Origin: an uncultured Lachnospiraceae bacterium
GTDB taxonomy: Bacteria; Bacillota; Clostridia; Lachnospirales; Lachnospiraceae
Reading direction: 5' to 3'
DNA: 64,000 bases
Assembly: GCA_910588655.1 (NCBI GenBank)
Contig: CAJUPJ010000001.1
Coordinates: 124,001 to 188,000, forward strand
In this document: positions 56,225 through 64,000 of the stretch, one piece after another
How the letters are laid out: each line of letters starts with the position of its first letter
Numbering within the stretch: position 1 is the first letter of the stretch
Program-made: the position numbers and the translations under genes
Notes under the pieces: generated by a model
Told to the model about the DNA's origin: nothing
Databases searched by the model: none
What the model saw: the letters and a program-made list of their open reading frames with translations, nothing else

Positions 56225-57985
56225 ATGGGAAAAGTAATTGGAATAGATTTAGGCACTACTAACAGCTGTGCTGCGGTTCTGGAGGCTGGAAACCCTGTTA
56301 TAATTGCAAGTGCAGAGGGCGGCAGGACAACGCCGTCTGTAGTTGCATTTACTGACAATGGTGAACGGCTTGCAGGAGAACTTGCAAAAAGGCAGGCGGC
56401 AGTTAATGCTGACAGGACAGTTTATTCTATTAAAAGACAGATGGGAAATGACTACCATGTTAATATTAATGGCAGAAAATATTCGCCACAGGAAATATCA
56501 GCTATTATATTACAGAAGCTTAAAAAGGATGCGGAAGCTTACCTTGGAGAAAGTGTAACAGATGCAGTTATTACTGTGCCTGCATATTTTAATGATGCAC
56601 AGAGACAGGCAACAAGGGATGCAGGCAGGATTGCAGGGTTAAATGTCAGAAGGATTATAAATGAACCTACATCAGCGGCGCTTGCATATGGGCTTGACCA
56701 TGAAGAGAGCCAGAAAATCCTTGTTTATGACCTTGGCGGCGGTACATTTGATGTATCAGTAATAGAAATAGGTGACAAGCTTATAGAAGTGCTTGCAACA
56801 TCAGGCGACAACCATCTTGGTGGTGATGATTTTGACGAGCGTATAGTGCAGTACCTGGTCAAAGAATTTAAAAAGACAGAAAAAGTAAAGATTGAAAAAG
56901 ATACTGTTGCAATGCAGCGTGTGCGTGAGGCAGCGGAAAAAGCAAAGAAAGAGCTTTCGCAGTTAACAGAAACTAATATAAACCTGCCATTTCTATGGAA
57001 TGGCAAAGGCGGTCCGAAACATATGGATATAAATATAACAAGGGCTGTTTTTGAAAGTATAACCAGCGACCTTGTAAAAAGGACAGAACAGCCTGTATTA
57101 GATGCACTTGGACAGGCTGGCATAAATGCAGCTTCCCTTGACAAAGTTATACTTGTAGGCGGTTCTACAAGAATTCCTGCTGTGCAGGCTATGGTAAAGA
57201 ACATTACAGGAAAAGAACCATGCCATAACTTAAACCCTGATGAATGTGTAGCAGCAGGCGCATGTATACAAGGCAGCAAATTCAGCAATGAGCTAATGGC
57301 AGGTGCAGCAAATGATATAATTCTTATGGATGTCACGCCACTTTCGCTTTCAATAGAAACAATAGGAGGTGTTGCAACAAAACTTATAGGCAGGAATACC
57401 CCAATCCCTACAAGGCAGAGCCAGATATTTACAACAGCAGGCAACTTCCAGACATCAGTTGATATAAAAGTGTTCCAGGGTGAAAGGAGATTTACAAGGG
57501 ATAACAAACTGCTTGGCAATTTCAGGCTTACAGGAATAAAACGGGCACTTGCAGGAGTGCCGCAGATAGAAGTCAGCTTTGATATTGATGCCAATGGCAT
57601 TGTAAATGTATCTGCAAAAGACCTTGGCACAGGCAAACAGCAGCAGATTACAATTACTTCCAGTTCAAACCTTACAGAAGAAGAAATTGCAAGGGCTGAA
57701 ATGGAGGCAAAAATGTATGAGTCAGAAGATGCAGCGCGCAGGGAAGCAATAGATATAAGGAATAATGCCGAAGCTTACCTGTATAAAATAGAACAGGCTT
57801 ACCATGACACAGGCAAAAAGCTTGACAGATGCGTACGTTCTGCACTTAAAGCGGATATATCTGAGCTTAAAAAGCGTATAGTAAAAGCAAAACCAGAAAA
57901 AATAACACCAGTACAGGCAGGGGAAATAAGGCAGGCATGGGATAAACTGGAACAGACAGCAGGAATGGCAGGTATTAATATATAG
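56225..57985 (+). CDS. Stand-alone DnaK (Hsp70) chaperone
   Basis: 586 residues. The ATPase domain has IGIDLGTTNSCAAV, the phosphate loop VYDLGGGTFDVSVIEIG and VGGSTRIPAVQ, and the substrate-binding domain begins near 370 (DVTPLSLSIETIGG). The C-terminal lid is short and ends QTAGMAGINI, without the long acidic, disordered tail of classical DnaK. There is no grpE, dnaJ or hrcA beside it, so this is probably a second Hsp70, not the one of the main heat-shock operon. It is 18 bp from the next two-component operon and may be co-transcribed with it. Confidence 0.92.
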   Translation: MGKVIGIDLGTTNSCAAVLEAGNPVIIASAEGGRTTPSVVAFTDNGERLAGELAKRQAAVNADRTVYSIKRQMGNDYHVNINGRKYSPQEISAIILQKLKKDAEAYLGESVTDAVITVPAYFNDAQRQATRDAGRIAGLNVRRIINEPTSAALAYGLDHEESQKILVYDLGGGTFDVSVIEIGDKLIEVLATSGDNHLGGDDFDERIVQYLVKEFKKTEKVKIEKDTVAMQRVREAAEKAKKELSQLTETNINLPFLWNGKGGPKHMDINITRAVFESITSDLVKRTEQPVLDALGQAGINAASLDKVILVGGSTRIPAVQAMVKNITGKEPCHNLNPDECVAAGACIQGSKFSNELMAGAANDIILMDVTPLSLSIETIGGVATKLIGRNTPIPTRQSQIFTTAGNFQTSVDIKVFQGERRFTRDNKLLGNFRLTGIKRALAGVPQIEVSFDIDANGIVNVSAKDLGTGKQQQITITSSSNLTEEEIARAEMEAKMYESEDAARREAIDIRNNAEAYLYKIEQAYHDTGKKLDRCVRSALKADISELKKRIVKAKPEKITPVQAGEIRQAWDKLEQTAGMAGINI

Positions 57986-58002
57986 CCAGGAGGGAGATAA
58001 AT

Positions 58003-58686
58003 TTGGCTTACAAGATTTTGGTTGCAGAGGATGACAGGAGCTTAAACCAGGGTATACGCCTTGCCCTGCAAAGGGAAGAATTTGTATTTGATATGGCATA
58101 TACATTAAAGGAGACACAGGAGAAATGGCAGAAAGAAAACCCTGATATGGTTATACTGGATGTTAATTTTCCAGATGGCAATGGTTTTGATTTCCTGCGT
58201 ATGCTGCGCCAGTCTTCTAATATCCCTGTACTAGTAGTTACTGCAAATGATATGGAAACAGATGAGGTCACAGGCCTTACCCTTGGTGCAGATGATTATA
58301 TTACAAAGCCTTTCAGTCTTATGGCATTGCGTATAAGGGCAGAAAATATATGGAAACGTACAAGGAATAATAGAACACAGGTTTATGAAGAAGCAGGCTA
58401 TATGTTTGATTTTGGCCATCTGGACTTTAAAGTAAACGGGCAGGAAATAAGCCTTAGTGCTCCAGAGCAGAAGCTGCTTAAATTATTTGTAACACATCCA
58501 GGGCAGACATTGCCCCGTGATATTCTGGTAGAGAATATATGGACATGCGGCATGGAATATGTAGACGAAAACGCTTTGTCAGTTACAATAAGCAGACTGC
58601 GCAAGAAGCTTGAAATAAAGGGAAAGAGCAGTCCTGTTTCTACAGTTTATGGAATAGGTTATGCCTGGAAACGCCAGGAGGATTAG
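58003..58686 (+). CDS. OmpR-family response regulator
   Basis: 227 residues with a TTG start preceded by GAGGGAG. The receiver has D10/D11, phospho-acceptor D53 in VILDVNFPDGNG, and lysine in ITKPFS. The winged helix covers about 125-225 (LSAPEQKLLKLFVTHPGQTLPRDILVENIW, NALSVTISRLRKKLEIK). It is followed by a sensorless kinase and an ABC/FtsX transporter, the layout of peptide-antibiotic (Bce-like) response systems. Confidence 0.94.
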   Translation: MAYKILVAEDDRSLNQGIRLALQREEFVFDMAYTLKETQEKWQKENPDMVILDVNFPDGNGFDFLRMLRQSSNIPVLVVTANDMETDEVTGLTLGADDYITKPFSLMALRIRAENIWKRTRNNRTQVYEEAGYMFDFGHLDFKVNGQEISLSAPEQKLLKLFVTHPGQTLPRDILVENIWTCGMEYVDENALSVTISRLRKKLEIKGKSSPVSTVYGIGYAWKRQED

Positions 58687-58698
58687 GCTGGAAAATCC

Positions 58699-58729
58699 TT
58701 CTAAGGTTGCAAAAAATGCAACCTTAGAA
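58699..58729 (+). promoter_or_regulatory. Perfect hairpin between response regulator and kinase genes
   Basis: 13-bp perfect stem TTCTAAGGTTGCA / TGCAACCTTAGAA with loop AAAAA, not followed by a T-run. A second small stem GCCGC/GCGGC (58743-58758) lies just before the kinase RBS. These may stabilise the upstream mRNA or tune the ratio of regulator to kinase. Confidence 0.55.
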
Positions 58730-58771
58730 AGACTACATTTGTGCCGCTTAAAGGCGGCATGGGAGGCTATT

Positions 58772-59608
58772 ATGGCAAGACAAAGTAAAATAGTGTCAAG
58801 GCTTGATAAGATGCTGACAGATGCAATCAATGGAAATTTTATTGAAGAAAATTATGATGAAACAGAACTTTCAAGGTTTGAAAGTAAGTTCCACCAGTAT
58901 ATTGCAGCAAATAAATTATCGGCAGAGAAAATCCAGGCAGAACGTGAAGCAATTAAAGAACTTGTAACAGATATTTCCCACCAGACCAAAACACCACTTG
59001 CAAATATATGCCTTTATACACAGCTTCTGGAAGAAATCTGTACACCAGGGCAGCTGCCTTATGTACAGCAGATACGTATGCATACAAAAAAGCTTGGATT
59101 TCTGGTAAATGCCCTTTCTAAGATTTCAAGGCTTGAGAGCAATATGATAAAATTACGTCCAGAAAGAGCGCCTGTTTCAAGGCTGTTAACAGACTGTGGC
59201 AGGTATATAAGAGGGATGGCAGATTTAAAAAATATTACAATAGATATTAAAGAAAGTGGAAATATATGGGCATTATATGATGCGCGCTGGACATATGAAG
59301 CTTTGTGTAACCTGCTTGATAATGCAGTAAAGTATTCGCCAGAAGGAAGTACCGTTACAGTATCTGCAAAGCAGCTTGAAATATTTACCTGCATAAGTGT
59401 GGAAGATGAGGGTATGGGAATTCCAGAAGAAGAGCAGGCACAGGTTTTCAACCGGTTTTACCGTAGCAAAAATGCATTAAACCAGGAAGGAAACGGGATA
59501 GGGCTTTACCTGGCACGTATAATACTACAAAGGGAACAGGGGTATATTAAAGTATCATCTGTGCCAGGAAGCGGAAGCTGTTTTAAGGTATACCTTTTAA
59601 ACACATAA
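58772..59608 (+). CDS. Cytoplasmic sensorless histidine kinase
   Basis: 278 residues from the ATG at 58772 (GGGAGG five bases upstream); open sequence reaching back into the regulator gene lacks an RBS. There is no membrane helix. An N-terminal helical region (1-58) leads to the HisKA helix with H70 in TDISHQTKTPLANI. The ATPase domain has LLDNAVKYSPEGS, VEDEGMGIPEEE and GNGIGLYLARIIL. Related kinases normally have two helices and sense through an ABC transporter. Here even these are missing, so input may come from the transporter genes downstream. Confidence 0.9.
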   Translation: MARQSKIVSRLDKMLTDAINGNFIEENYDETELSRFESKFHQYIAANKLSAEKIQAEREAIKELVTDISHQTKTPLANICLYTQLLEEICTPGQLPYVQQIRMHTKKLGFLVNALSKISRLESNMIKLRPERAPVSRLLTDCGRYIRGMADLKNITIDIKESGNIWALYDARWTYEALCNLLDNAVKYSPEGSTVTVSAKQLEIFTCISVEDEGMGIPEEEQAQVFNRFYRSKNALNQEGNGIGLYLARIILQREQGYIKVSSVPGSGSCFKVYLLNT

Positions 59609-59667
59609 TATAACATTCTTGCAAATCTGTAAGATTTCAGAAAGGCTCTGGAAAGAATAGTTTGATA

Positions 59668-59714
59668 AAATCTGTTTATGTAAATAAAATATTGCATAAA
59701 CAGATTTTTTTATG
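59668..59714 (+). terminator. Rho-independent terminator after the kinase gene
   Basis: ATCTGTTTATG / CATAAACAGAT stem around TAAATAAAATATTG, followed by TTTTTTTATG. It separates the two-component operon from the ABC transporter operon. Confidence 0.85.
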
Positions 59715-59788
59715 CCTGTTTGTGACATGTTTTGCATGGCATGGCAGGATTAGTATTAAAATACAAAGAAAAGAAAGGCGGGTTATAT

Positions 59789-60469
59789 ATGGAAGTATTA
59801 AAGACTGAAGGACTGAAAAAATATTATGGTGAGGGCAGTACATGTGTGAAAGCATTAGATGGCGTAGATTTTACTGTAGAAAAAGGCGAATTTGTATCAA
59901 TTATTGGCACTTCAGGCAGTGGAAAATCTACTCTTTTAAATATGATAGGAGGGCTTGACCATCCAACTTCTGGCACTGTAACAGTAGATGGGAAGAATAT
60001 TTTTTCACTAAAAGAAGAGGCACTGACTATTTTCAGAAGAAGGAAAATCGGATTTGTATTCCAAAGTTTTAATCTTGTGCCTGTACTTAATGTTTATGAA
60101 AATATTGTGCTGCCAATAGAACTGGATGGCAATGAAACAGATAAAAGTTTTGTGGACAATATTATTAATACACTTGGATTACAAGATAAAATATATTCGC
60201 TGCCATCGCAGCTTTCAGGAGGGCAGCAGCAGAGAGTGGCAATAGCCAGGGCACTTGCAACCAAGCCAGTCCTGCTGCTTGCTGATGAGCCTACAGGAAA
60301 CCTTGACTCTGTTACAAGCAATGATGTAATGGGGCTTTTAAAAGTTACAGGTGAACGCTTTGGGCAGACAATAGTTATGATTACACACAATGAAGAAATT
60401 GCCCAGATGGCAGACCGCATTATACGCATTGAAGATGGCAGGATTGTAAACAGCAGGGGGGTGTTTTAA
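59789..60469 (+). CDS. ABC transporter ATP-binding protein (MacB/BceA-like)
   Basis: 226 residues from the ATG at 59789 (GAAAGGCGGG upstream). Walker A is GTSGSGKST, the Q-loop FVFQSFNLVPVLNVYENI, the signature LSGGQQQRVAIARAL and Walker B LLADEPTGNLDS. This is the subfamily that drives FtsX-type permeases (LolD, MacB, BceA). The stop codon is directly followed by the permease start (TAAATG). It lies downstream of a terminator, so it should have its own, perhaps regulator-controlled, promoter. Confidence 0.94.
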   Translation: MEVLKTEGLKKYYGEGSTCVKALDGVDFTVEKGEFVSIIGTSGSGKSTLLNMIGGLDHPTSGTVTVDGKNIFSLKEEALTIFRRRKIGFVFQSFNLVPVLNVYENIVLPIELDGNETDKSFVDNIINTLGLQDKIYSLPSQLSGGQQQRVAIARALATKPVLLLADEPTGNLDSVTSNDVMGLLKVTGERFGQTIVMITHNEEIAQMADRIIRIEDGRIVNSRGVF

Positions 60470-63070
60470 ATGCGTAAAGTAAAAAATAACAAAGCAGTAA
60501 AGCGCCTGGCGGTTAAAAGTTTTGGTGCAAGCCGTACACGCAATATTATGGCAATAGCTGCTATTATACTGACAGCTGTCCTTTTTACAGCAATATTTAC
60601 AATAGGGCTGGGTTTAATAAAACATACAGAGCGTAGCTCAATGCTGCAGGCTGGCGGTGATGCGCATGGGGCAATAAAAGACCTGTCACAAAAACAGTAT
60701 GATATTTTAAAAAAGCATCCGTTAATTAAAGAGTGTGGCAGGGATATGGTAACTGCCTATTCAGTTAATAACCAGGAATTTCTTAAGCGCCATGTAGAAA
60801 TGCATTATATTGACAAGGAATTTTATTCACACTGGTTTATAGATATAATAAAAGGAAGAGCACCAGAAACAGCAGATGAAATTCTTCTGGACAAAAAATC
60901 AATACAGCTTCTTGGGGAAGAACCAGAGCCAGGCTGCCAGGTTACGCTGGAAATCCAGGTGCATATGCAGAGCAAACCAATAAAGCGTACATTTACAGTA
61001 AGTGGTATAACAGAGCCGTCAGTAATGAATGTTGGCTTTGCAATAATGCCAGAAGCATATATTGAAAAATATGCAGAAGAAATTGCACCAGACAGCAAGG
61101 ATGCTTACAGCAGTACAGGCAAAATTTCAATGCATGTTATATTTGCAAATTCAATGAATATACAAGAAAAGCTGGAACAGGTTATTACAGAAAGTGGTTT
61201 TTCTATTGATACAAAGTCTGGCGATTATATAGAGTCTAATGCTAACTGGGCATATATAGCCAGTGGTACAGAAAGCGACCCTGTAACAATTATAGGGATT
61301 GCTGCTGCGCTTATTCTTGTAATGGTGGCGGGATATCTGATAATATACAATATTTTCCAGATTTCAATTATACATGATATCCGTTATTACGGGCTTTTAA
61401 AGACAATTGGCACAACAGGACGCCAGATTAAGAAAATACTCCGCAGGCAGGCATTGTGGCTTTGCCTTGCAGGCATACCTGCCGGGCTTCTTGCAGGTTT
61501 TTTTGCAGGCAGGTTTTTACTTCCTGTGCTGCTGATTTCAGAAAAAACAGATGGAACAGTTATTGTACCTGTATCACCACATCCGTGGATATTTATCTGC
61601 GCTGCTGTTTTTACAATAATTACAGTATTAATTTCTGAATGGAAGCCAGGAAGGATTGCAGCAAAAGTCCCGCCAGTTGAGGCACTCCGTTATACAGAAT
61701 ATGGGAAGAAAAATAAAAAGCCAAAGAAAACAACTGATGGCGGTAAAATTACCCATATGGCATTTTCAAACCTTGGGAGAAGCAAAGGAAGGACAATGGT
61801 AGTAGTGTGTTCGCTTTCCTTAACAATTGTATTAATGAACAGTGTTTATACAATAACAAATTCTATCAGCAAGGAAACATTCCTGTCTAAAATGATTTTA
61901 AGTGAGTGCATTATTGGAAATGCGGTTCTATGGAATTATGGTTACCGTCCATATGATGAAAAAACTGCCAGTGAAGAGAGCCTTTCAGAAAGCTTTGTTT
62001 CTGCATGTGCCAGCCAGGAAAGTTTTAAAGATGGCGGCAGGATTTATATGTCCTCATATGGTGTGGGTATGCCTGTAGAAAGCTGGGAAATACCAGATAA
62101 TATAGAGAAAGATGAAAATGGTGTTCCAGGGAATTATGAACCAGCATTTAAAGAATTTATTCCTTTTTATGGTTATGAAGAAGGTGCATATTCCATAGAT
62201 TTGCATGGAATAGAGCAGTTTGTACTTTCTAAAATGACAGTTACAGAAGGGGAAAAAGACAAAGATGTAATCTGGGATAAACTAAACACAGGCAGGTATA
62301 TTATTTATGCTGTAGATGTAGATGATGACAATTCTATATTAAAAGACAGGGTAAAACACCATGCAGGGGATAAGGTAACATTAAAATATAATGATAAAAT
62401 TACAAAAGAATATGAGATAATTTCAGTTGTAAAAAGACATAGTTACAGCCTGTCAAACCGTATTGGCAGCAATTTTTCATATTATGTTACAGCAGATGAA
62501 TTTAAGGAATACCTGCCAGAACAGTTATTAATGAGCTTCCTTTTTGATACAAAAAAGGGACAGGAAGGCCAGATGGAAGAATTCCTGAAAAATTATACAT
62601 CAAAAGAAGAACCATTAATGTCATATGAATCACGCAAAACATATGAGAAAAGTTTTAATGAACTAGTTGGGATGATAACTGTAACAGGAACAGGGCTGTC
62701 AGGAATAATAGGGCTTATTGGAATACTGAATTTTATAAATGTCATTATAACAAGCATAACAACAAGAAAAAGGGAATTTGCCATAATGGAGGCTATAGGC
62801 ATGACAAAACGCCAGCTAAAAGGCATGTTAAAGACAGAAGGGATGTTTTACTCAGCCCTTTCAATAATATTTTCACTTGCAGCAGGGACAATATTTTCAC
62901 TTACAGCAATAAAGACTATAGGTGGTGGTATATGGTTTATTGATTATAAATTTACACTTGTGCCAGTGCTAATAACATGCCCTGTACTTCTGGCATTTGG
63001 GGCACTGATGCCAGGAATTGTGTTTAAATTGCGCAAAAAAGAGAGTATAACAGAGCAGATAAGGGAGTAG
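60470..63070 (+). CDS. FtsX/MacB-type ABC transporter permease
   Basis: 866 residues. One helix near 25-50 precedes an extracytoplasmic domain (about 55-255). Three helices (about 265-400) form the first FtsX core (VTIIGIAAALILVMVAGYLIIYNIFQISIIHDIRYYGLLKTIGTTGRQI). A fourth helix near 445, a second large outer domain (to about 725) and the second FtsX core (ITTRKREFAIMEAIGMTKRQL) follow. Such permeases do not pump through a pore; they move or extract compounds from the envelope, for example in antimicrobial peptide resistance. The duplicated FtsX layout matches BceB/YvcS-like and lipoprotein-release proteins. The substrate is unknown. Confidence 0.93.
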   Translation: MRKVKNNKAVKRLAVKSFGASRTRNIMAIAAIILTAVLFTAIFTIGLGLIKHTERSSMLQAGGDAHGAIKDLSQKQYDILKKHPLIKECGRDMVTAYSVNNQEFLKRHVEMHYIDKEFYSHWFIDIIKGRAPETADEILLDKKSIQLLGEEPEPGCQVTLEIQVHMQSKPIKRTFTVSGITEPSVMNVGFAIMPEAYIEKYAEEIAPDSKDAYSSTGKISMHVIFANSMNIQEKLEQVITESGFSIDTKSGDYIESNANWAYIASGTESDPVTIIGIAAALILVMVAGYLIIYNIFQISIIHDIRYYGLLKTIGTTGRQIKKILRRQALWLCLAGIPAGLLAGFFAGRFLLPVLLISEKTDGTVIVPVSPHPWIFICAAVFTIITVLISEWKPGRIAAKVPPVEALRYTEYGKKNKKPKKTTDGGKITHMAFSNLGRSKGRTMVVVCSLSLTIVLMNSVYTITNSISKETFLSKMILSECIIGNAVLWNYGYRPYDEKTASEESLSESFVSACASQESFKDGGRIYMSSYGVGMPVESWEIPDNIEKDENGVPGNYEPAFKEFIPFYGYEEGAYSIDLHGIEQFVLSKMTVTEGEKDKDVIWDKLNTGRYIIYAVDVDDDNSILKDRVKHHAGDKVTLKYNDKITKEYEIISVVKRHSYSLSNRIGSNFSYYVTADEFKEYLPEQLLMSFLFDTKKGQEGQMEEFLKNYTSKEEPLMSYESRKTYEKSFNELVGMITVTGTGLSGIIGLIGILNFINVIITSITTRKREFAIMEAIGMTKRQLKGMLKTEGMFYSALSIIFSLAAGTIFSLTAIKTIGGGIWFIDYKFTLVPVLITCPVLLAFGALMPGIVFKLRKKESITEQIRE

Positions 63071-63180
63071 GGATGGTTTGCAGTTATTTTGTGCTTATGT
63101 TTTTGTAATAGGATGGCGGACGGTTTTACGTGCCAGAGCCAGAATATTACATATAAGTGGTATGCTTCCACAATAAAAAT

Positions 63181-63230
63181 ACAAAAAACCATTGTTTCTG
63201 CCTGGTTTAGAAGGTTTAAACAATGGTTTT
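63181..63230 (-). terminator. Terminator hairpin of the small ORF cassette
   Basis: Perfect 13-bp stem AAAACCATTGTTT / AAACAATGGTTTT around a 20-base loop, followed on the minus strand by TTTTGT. It is strong enough to end transcription of the small ORF, and it could also serve the plus-strand permease gene (TGGTTTTCTCTTTT). Confidence 0.7.
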
Positions 63231-63333
63231 CTCTTTTAAGATGGTTTGTTATAACCTGGTATAATATTATTACTGTGCAGACTAGCAATATTGCCAATAT
63301 AATATTATACACAAATTTATTCATTTTTTTCAT
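63184..63333 (-). CDS. Small membrane ORF inside a repeat element
   Basis: A strong RBS (TAGGAGG, seven bases before ATG) starts MKKMNKFVYNIILAILLVCT followed by VIILYQVITNHLKREN: a short basic start, one hydrophobic helix and a charged end, like many small stress or toxin-type peptides. The frame has no stop before a perfect 13-bp terminator-like hairpin (63185-63230) and stays open beyond it to 62944, into the permease gene on the other strand. Either the stop was lost, or transcripts ending at the hairpin are non-stop. TTTACA in the element's right end with TATTTT 17 bp later could be the promoter. Confidence 0.4.
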
Positions 63334-63435
63334 TCTGGCAACCTCCTAAACCAATAAAATACTGGGCAGCAGGATAACTGTAAATTATCCTGGTAATGCT
63401 TGTGGCATGTGGGTATATGGTTATTTTATTTTTAT

Positions 63436-63479
63436 ACAAAAAGCAGCATGCCTGGAGTAAAATAACAACCAGACATGCT
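63436..63479 (-). terminator. Terminator of the tRNA-Pro gene
   Basis: AGCATGTCTGG / CCAGGCATGCT stem on the minus strand, followed by GCTTTTTGT. It lies 66 bp after the tRNA 3' end. Confidence 0.8.
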
Positions 63480-63544
63480 AAAGATGCCCCTGCCAAGGAT
63501 TTTATGCCCCGCCTTATCCGGGCTGCCTCTTAATCCCTGCACAA

Positions 63545-63618
63545 TCGGCGTGACAGGATTTGAACCTGCGGCTTCTGCGTCCCGAACGCAGCGCTCTGCC
63601 AAACTGAGCCACACGCCG
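63545..63618 (-). tRNA. tRNA-Pro (anticodon CGG)
   Basis: 74 nt with a complete cloverleaf. The acceptor stem is CGGCGTG/CACGCCG, the D arm GCTC...GAGC, the anticodon stem CTGCG/CGCAG with loop TTCGGGA (anticodon CGG, G37), and the T arm GCAGG-TTCAAAT-CCTGT. The discriminator base is A, and CCA is not encoded (the next bases are TTG). Its promoter and the conserved motif lie upstream at 63687-63753. Confidence 0.97.
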
Positions 63619-63686
63619 TTCTATAATGAACCTGGGAATATAGTAATATAATGGTTTAATAGCTATAATAATGTCCAATATTTGTT

Positions 63687-63753
63687 ATCATATACTTATG
63701 TGGGAAAATTGTCAATTGTTTTTTGGATAATTTCACGTCCGTTTCATAAATTC
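63687..63753 (-). promoter_or_regulatory. Conserved motif plus sigma-A promoter of tRNA-Pro
   Basis: On the minus strand: GAATTTATGAAACGGACGTG (63753-63734), an 18-bp gap, TTGACA (63715-63710), a 17-bp spacer and TATGAT (63692-63687). The motif ends 42 bp before the -10 box. This near-consensus promoter on a tRNA gene makes the motif's position most convincing. Confidence 0.75.
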
Positions 63754-63762
63754 ACAGACATA

Positions 63763-64000
63763 TGATAATTTACAGTTATCTGGTGTTTGTGCCAGGACGG
63801 ACGGTTTCCTGTGCCAGAGCCAGAATATTCATAAAAGGGGTACGCTTGCGCTACGGCAGACCACACAGCGGCACATAAAATCTGAAAAAACCAGATTTAA
63901 ATGCCGGTGGGTCTGAAGTACCCCTTTTATGTAATATTGCTGGCATCTGGCACGCAAAACCTGCCACCATAAACCAATAAAAAATTTTACAACAGGATAA
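63763..64000 (-). repeat. Dispersed hairpin element, copy G (cut by the window edge)
   Basis: Starts GATAATTTACAGTTATC; its partner CAGGATAA is at the very end of the window. The core reads on the minus strand. P2 is GGGTAC/GTACCC where other copies have GGGCAC/GTGCCC, a compensatory change. P3 is CAGACC/GGTCTG, P4 CGGCAT/ATGTGCCG, apical AAATCTG/CAGATTT, and the bulge GTAGC-GCAA-GCGTACCCC. Confidence 0.85.

Larger units (their letters stand above)
63071..63390 (-). repeat. Dispersed hairpin element carrying a small ORF (copy F)
   Basis: Left arm GGATGGTTTGCAGTTATT through ACGTGCCAGAGCCAGAATAT is close to copy G up to its core (GGTATGCTTCC against GGTACGCTTGC). The right end is CAGGATAACTGTAAATTATCC. 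The distal half of the core is replaced by a cassette of about 170 bp with an RBS, a small membrane ORF and a terminator hairpin. Confidence 0.65.

Noticed and set aside
63432..63614. Minus-strand open frame of 60 codons over the tRNA
   Set aside because: It is read through the tRNA-Pro gene (SNPVTPIV is the usual T-arm translation) and is not a protein gene.
3601..64000. CRISPR array suggested by repeated short sequences in gaps
   Set aside because: The repeats are dispersed, kilobases apart and palindromic over about 280 bp; there are no regular spacers and no cas genes.

Overview
The window looks like a chromosomal segment of an anaerobic, low-GC Clostridia, most likely a fibre-degrading Lachnospiraceae. 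This is inferred from gene content and not from any database search. The supporting signs are AT-rich DNA with many AGG/ATA/TTA codons, spo0A, a DUF5688 protein, HisIE with a HisF-like front domain, an NfnAB-type bifurcating pair, a secreted GH5 glucanase with tandem binding modules, and an intracellular GH43 beta-xylosidase beside a GPH symporter. No phage, plasmid, CRISPR array or intact transposase was seen.

Layout. 1-3.7 kb: xyloside operon on the minus strand, with the relic of its probable AraC regulator upstream. 3.9-7.7 kb: cysteine desulfurase, PHP phosphatase and RqcH. 7.9-11.5 kb: membrane GGDEF protein, RelB/RelE-like pair, ferredoxin-type aldo/keto reductase. 12.1-16.5 kb: purM-purN-purD-glyA operon, where GlyA feeds the folate one-carbon pool used by PurN. 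16.5-18.5 kb: TetR regulator and a decayed ABC exporter. 18.6-21.8 kb: GH5 enzyme. 22-24.6 kb: MarR-MATE operon and relics. 24.7-27.6 kb: Lnt-like protein with foreign-looking codon use and a Sel1 protein. 27.9-34.4 kb: heterodimeric ABC exporter, two-component system and a membrane-anchored protein. 35-38 kb: NMNAT-like/PnuC pair, hemerythrin, GNAT, Uma2. 38.2-40 kb: secreted FN3 protein. 40.7-47.1 kb: HisIE, small membrane protein, CYTH, NfnA/NfnB, DUF5688. 47.2-51.1 kb: UvrA with an SOS-like box, and a YfbR-like nucleotidase. 51.4-56 kb: HydE with a degenerate response regulator, a sensorless LytS-type kinase with its regulator, Spo0A. 56.2-63.1 kb: stand-alone DnaK, a second two-component pair and an ABC/FtsX transporter. 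63.5 kb: tRNA-Pro(CGG).

The most striking feature is not a gene. Intergenic spaces carry a family of roughly 280-bp hairpin elements (full, partial or core-deleted copies near 3.65, 9.65, 11.8, 17.3, 34.5, 34.85, 40.4, 51.2, 63.2 and 63.9 kb). They share terminal inverted repeats and an asymmetric core. At least three core stems keep their pairing by compensatory changes between copies, and a GNRA-like tetraloop sits on one strand only, which suggests a structured RNA. Next to many copies lies a 20-bp motif, GAATTTATGAAACGGACGTG. At five promoters (toxin-antitoxin, purM operon in degenerate form, Sel1 gene, hisIE, tRNA-Pro) the motif ends exactly 42 bp before the first base of the -10 box. 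This looks like an undescribed promoter-associated module.

Several genes are relics (AraC, ABC exporter, C-N amidohydrolase, class D beta-lactamase-like, coiled-coil protein), and repeats sit beside two of these breakpoints. All functions are inferred from sequence reading alone.
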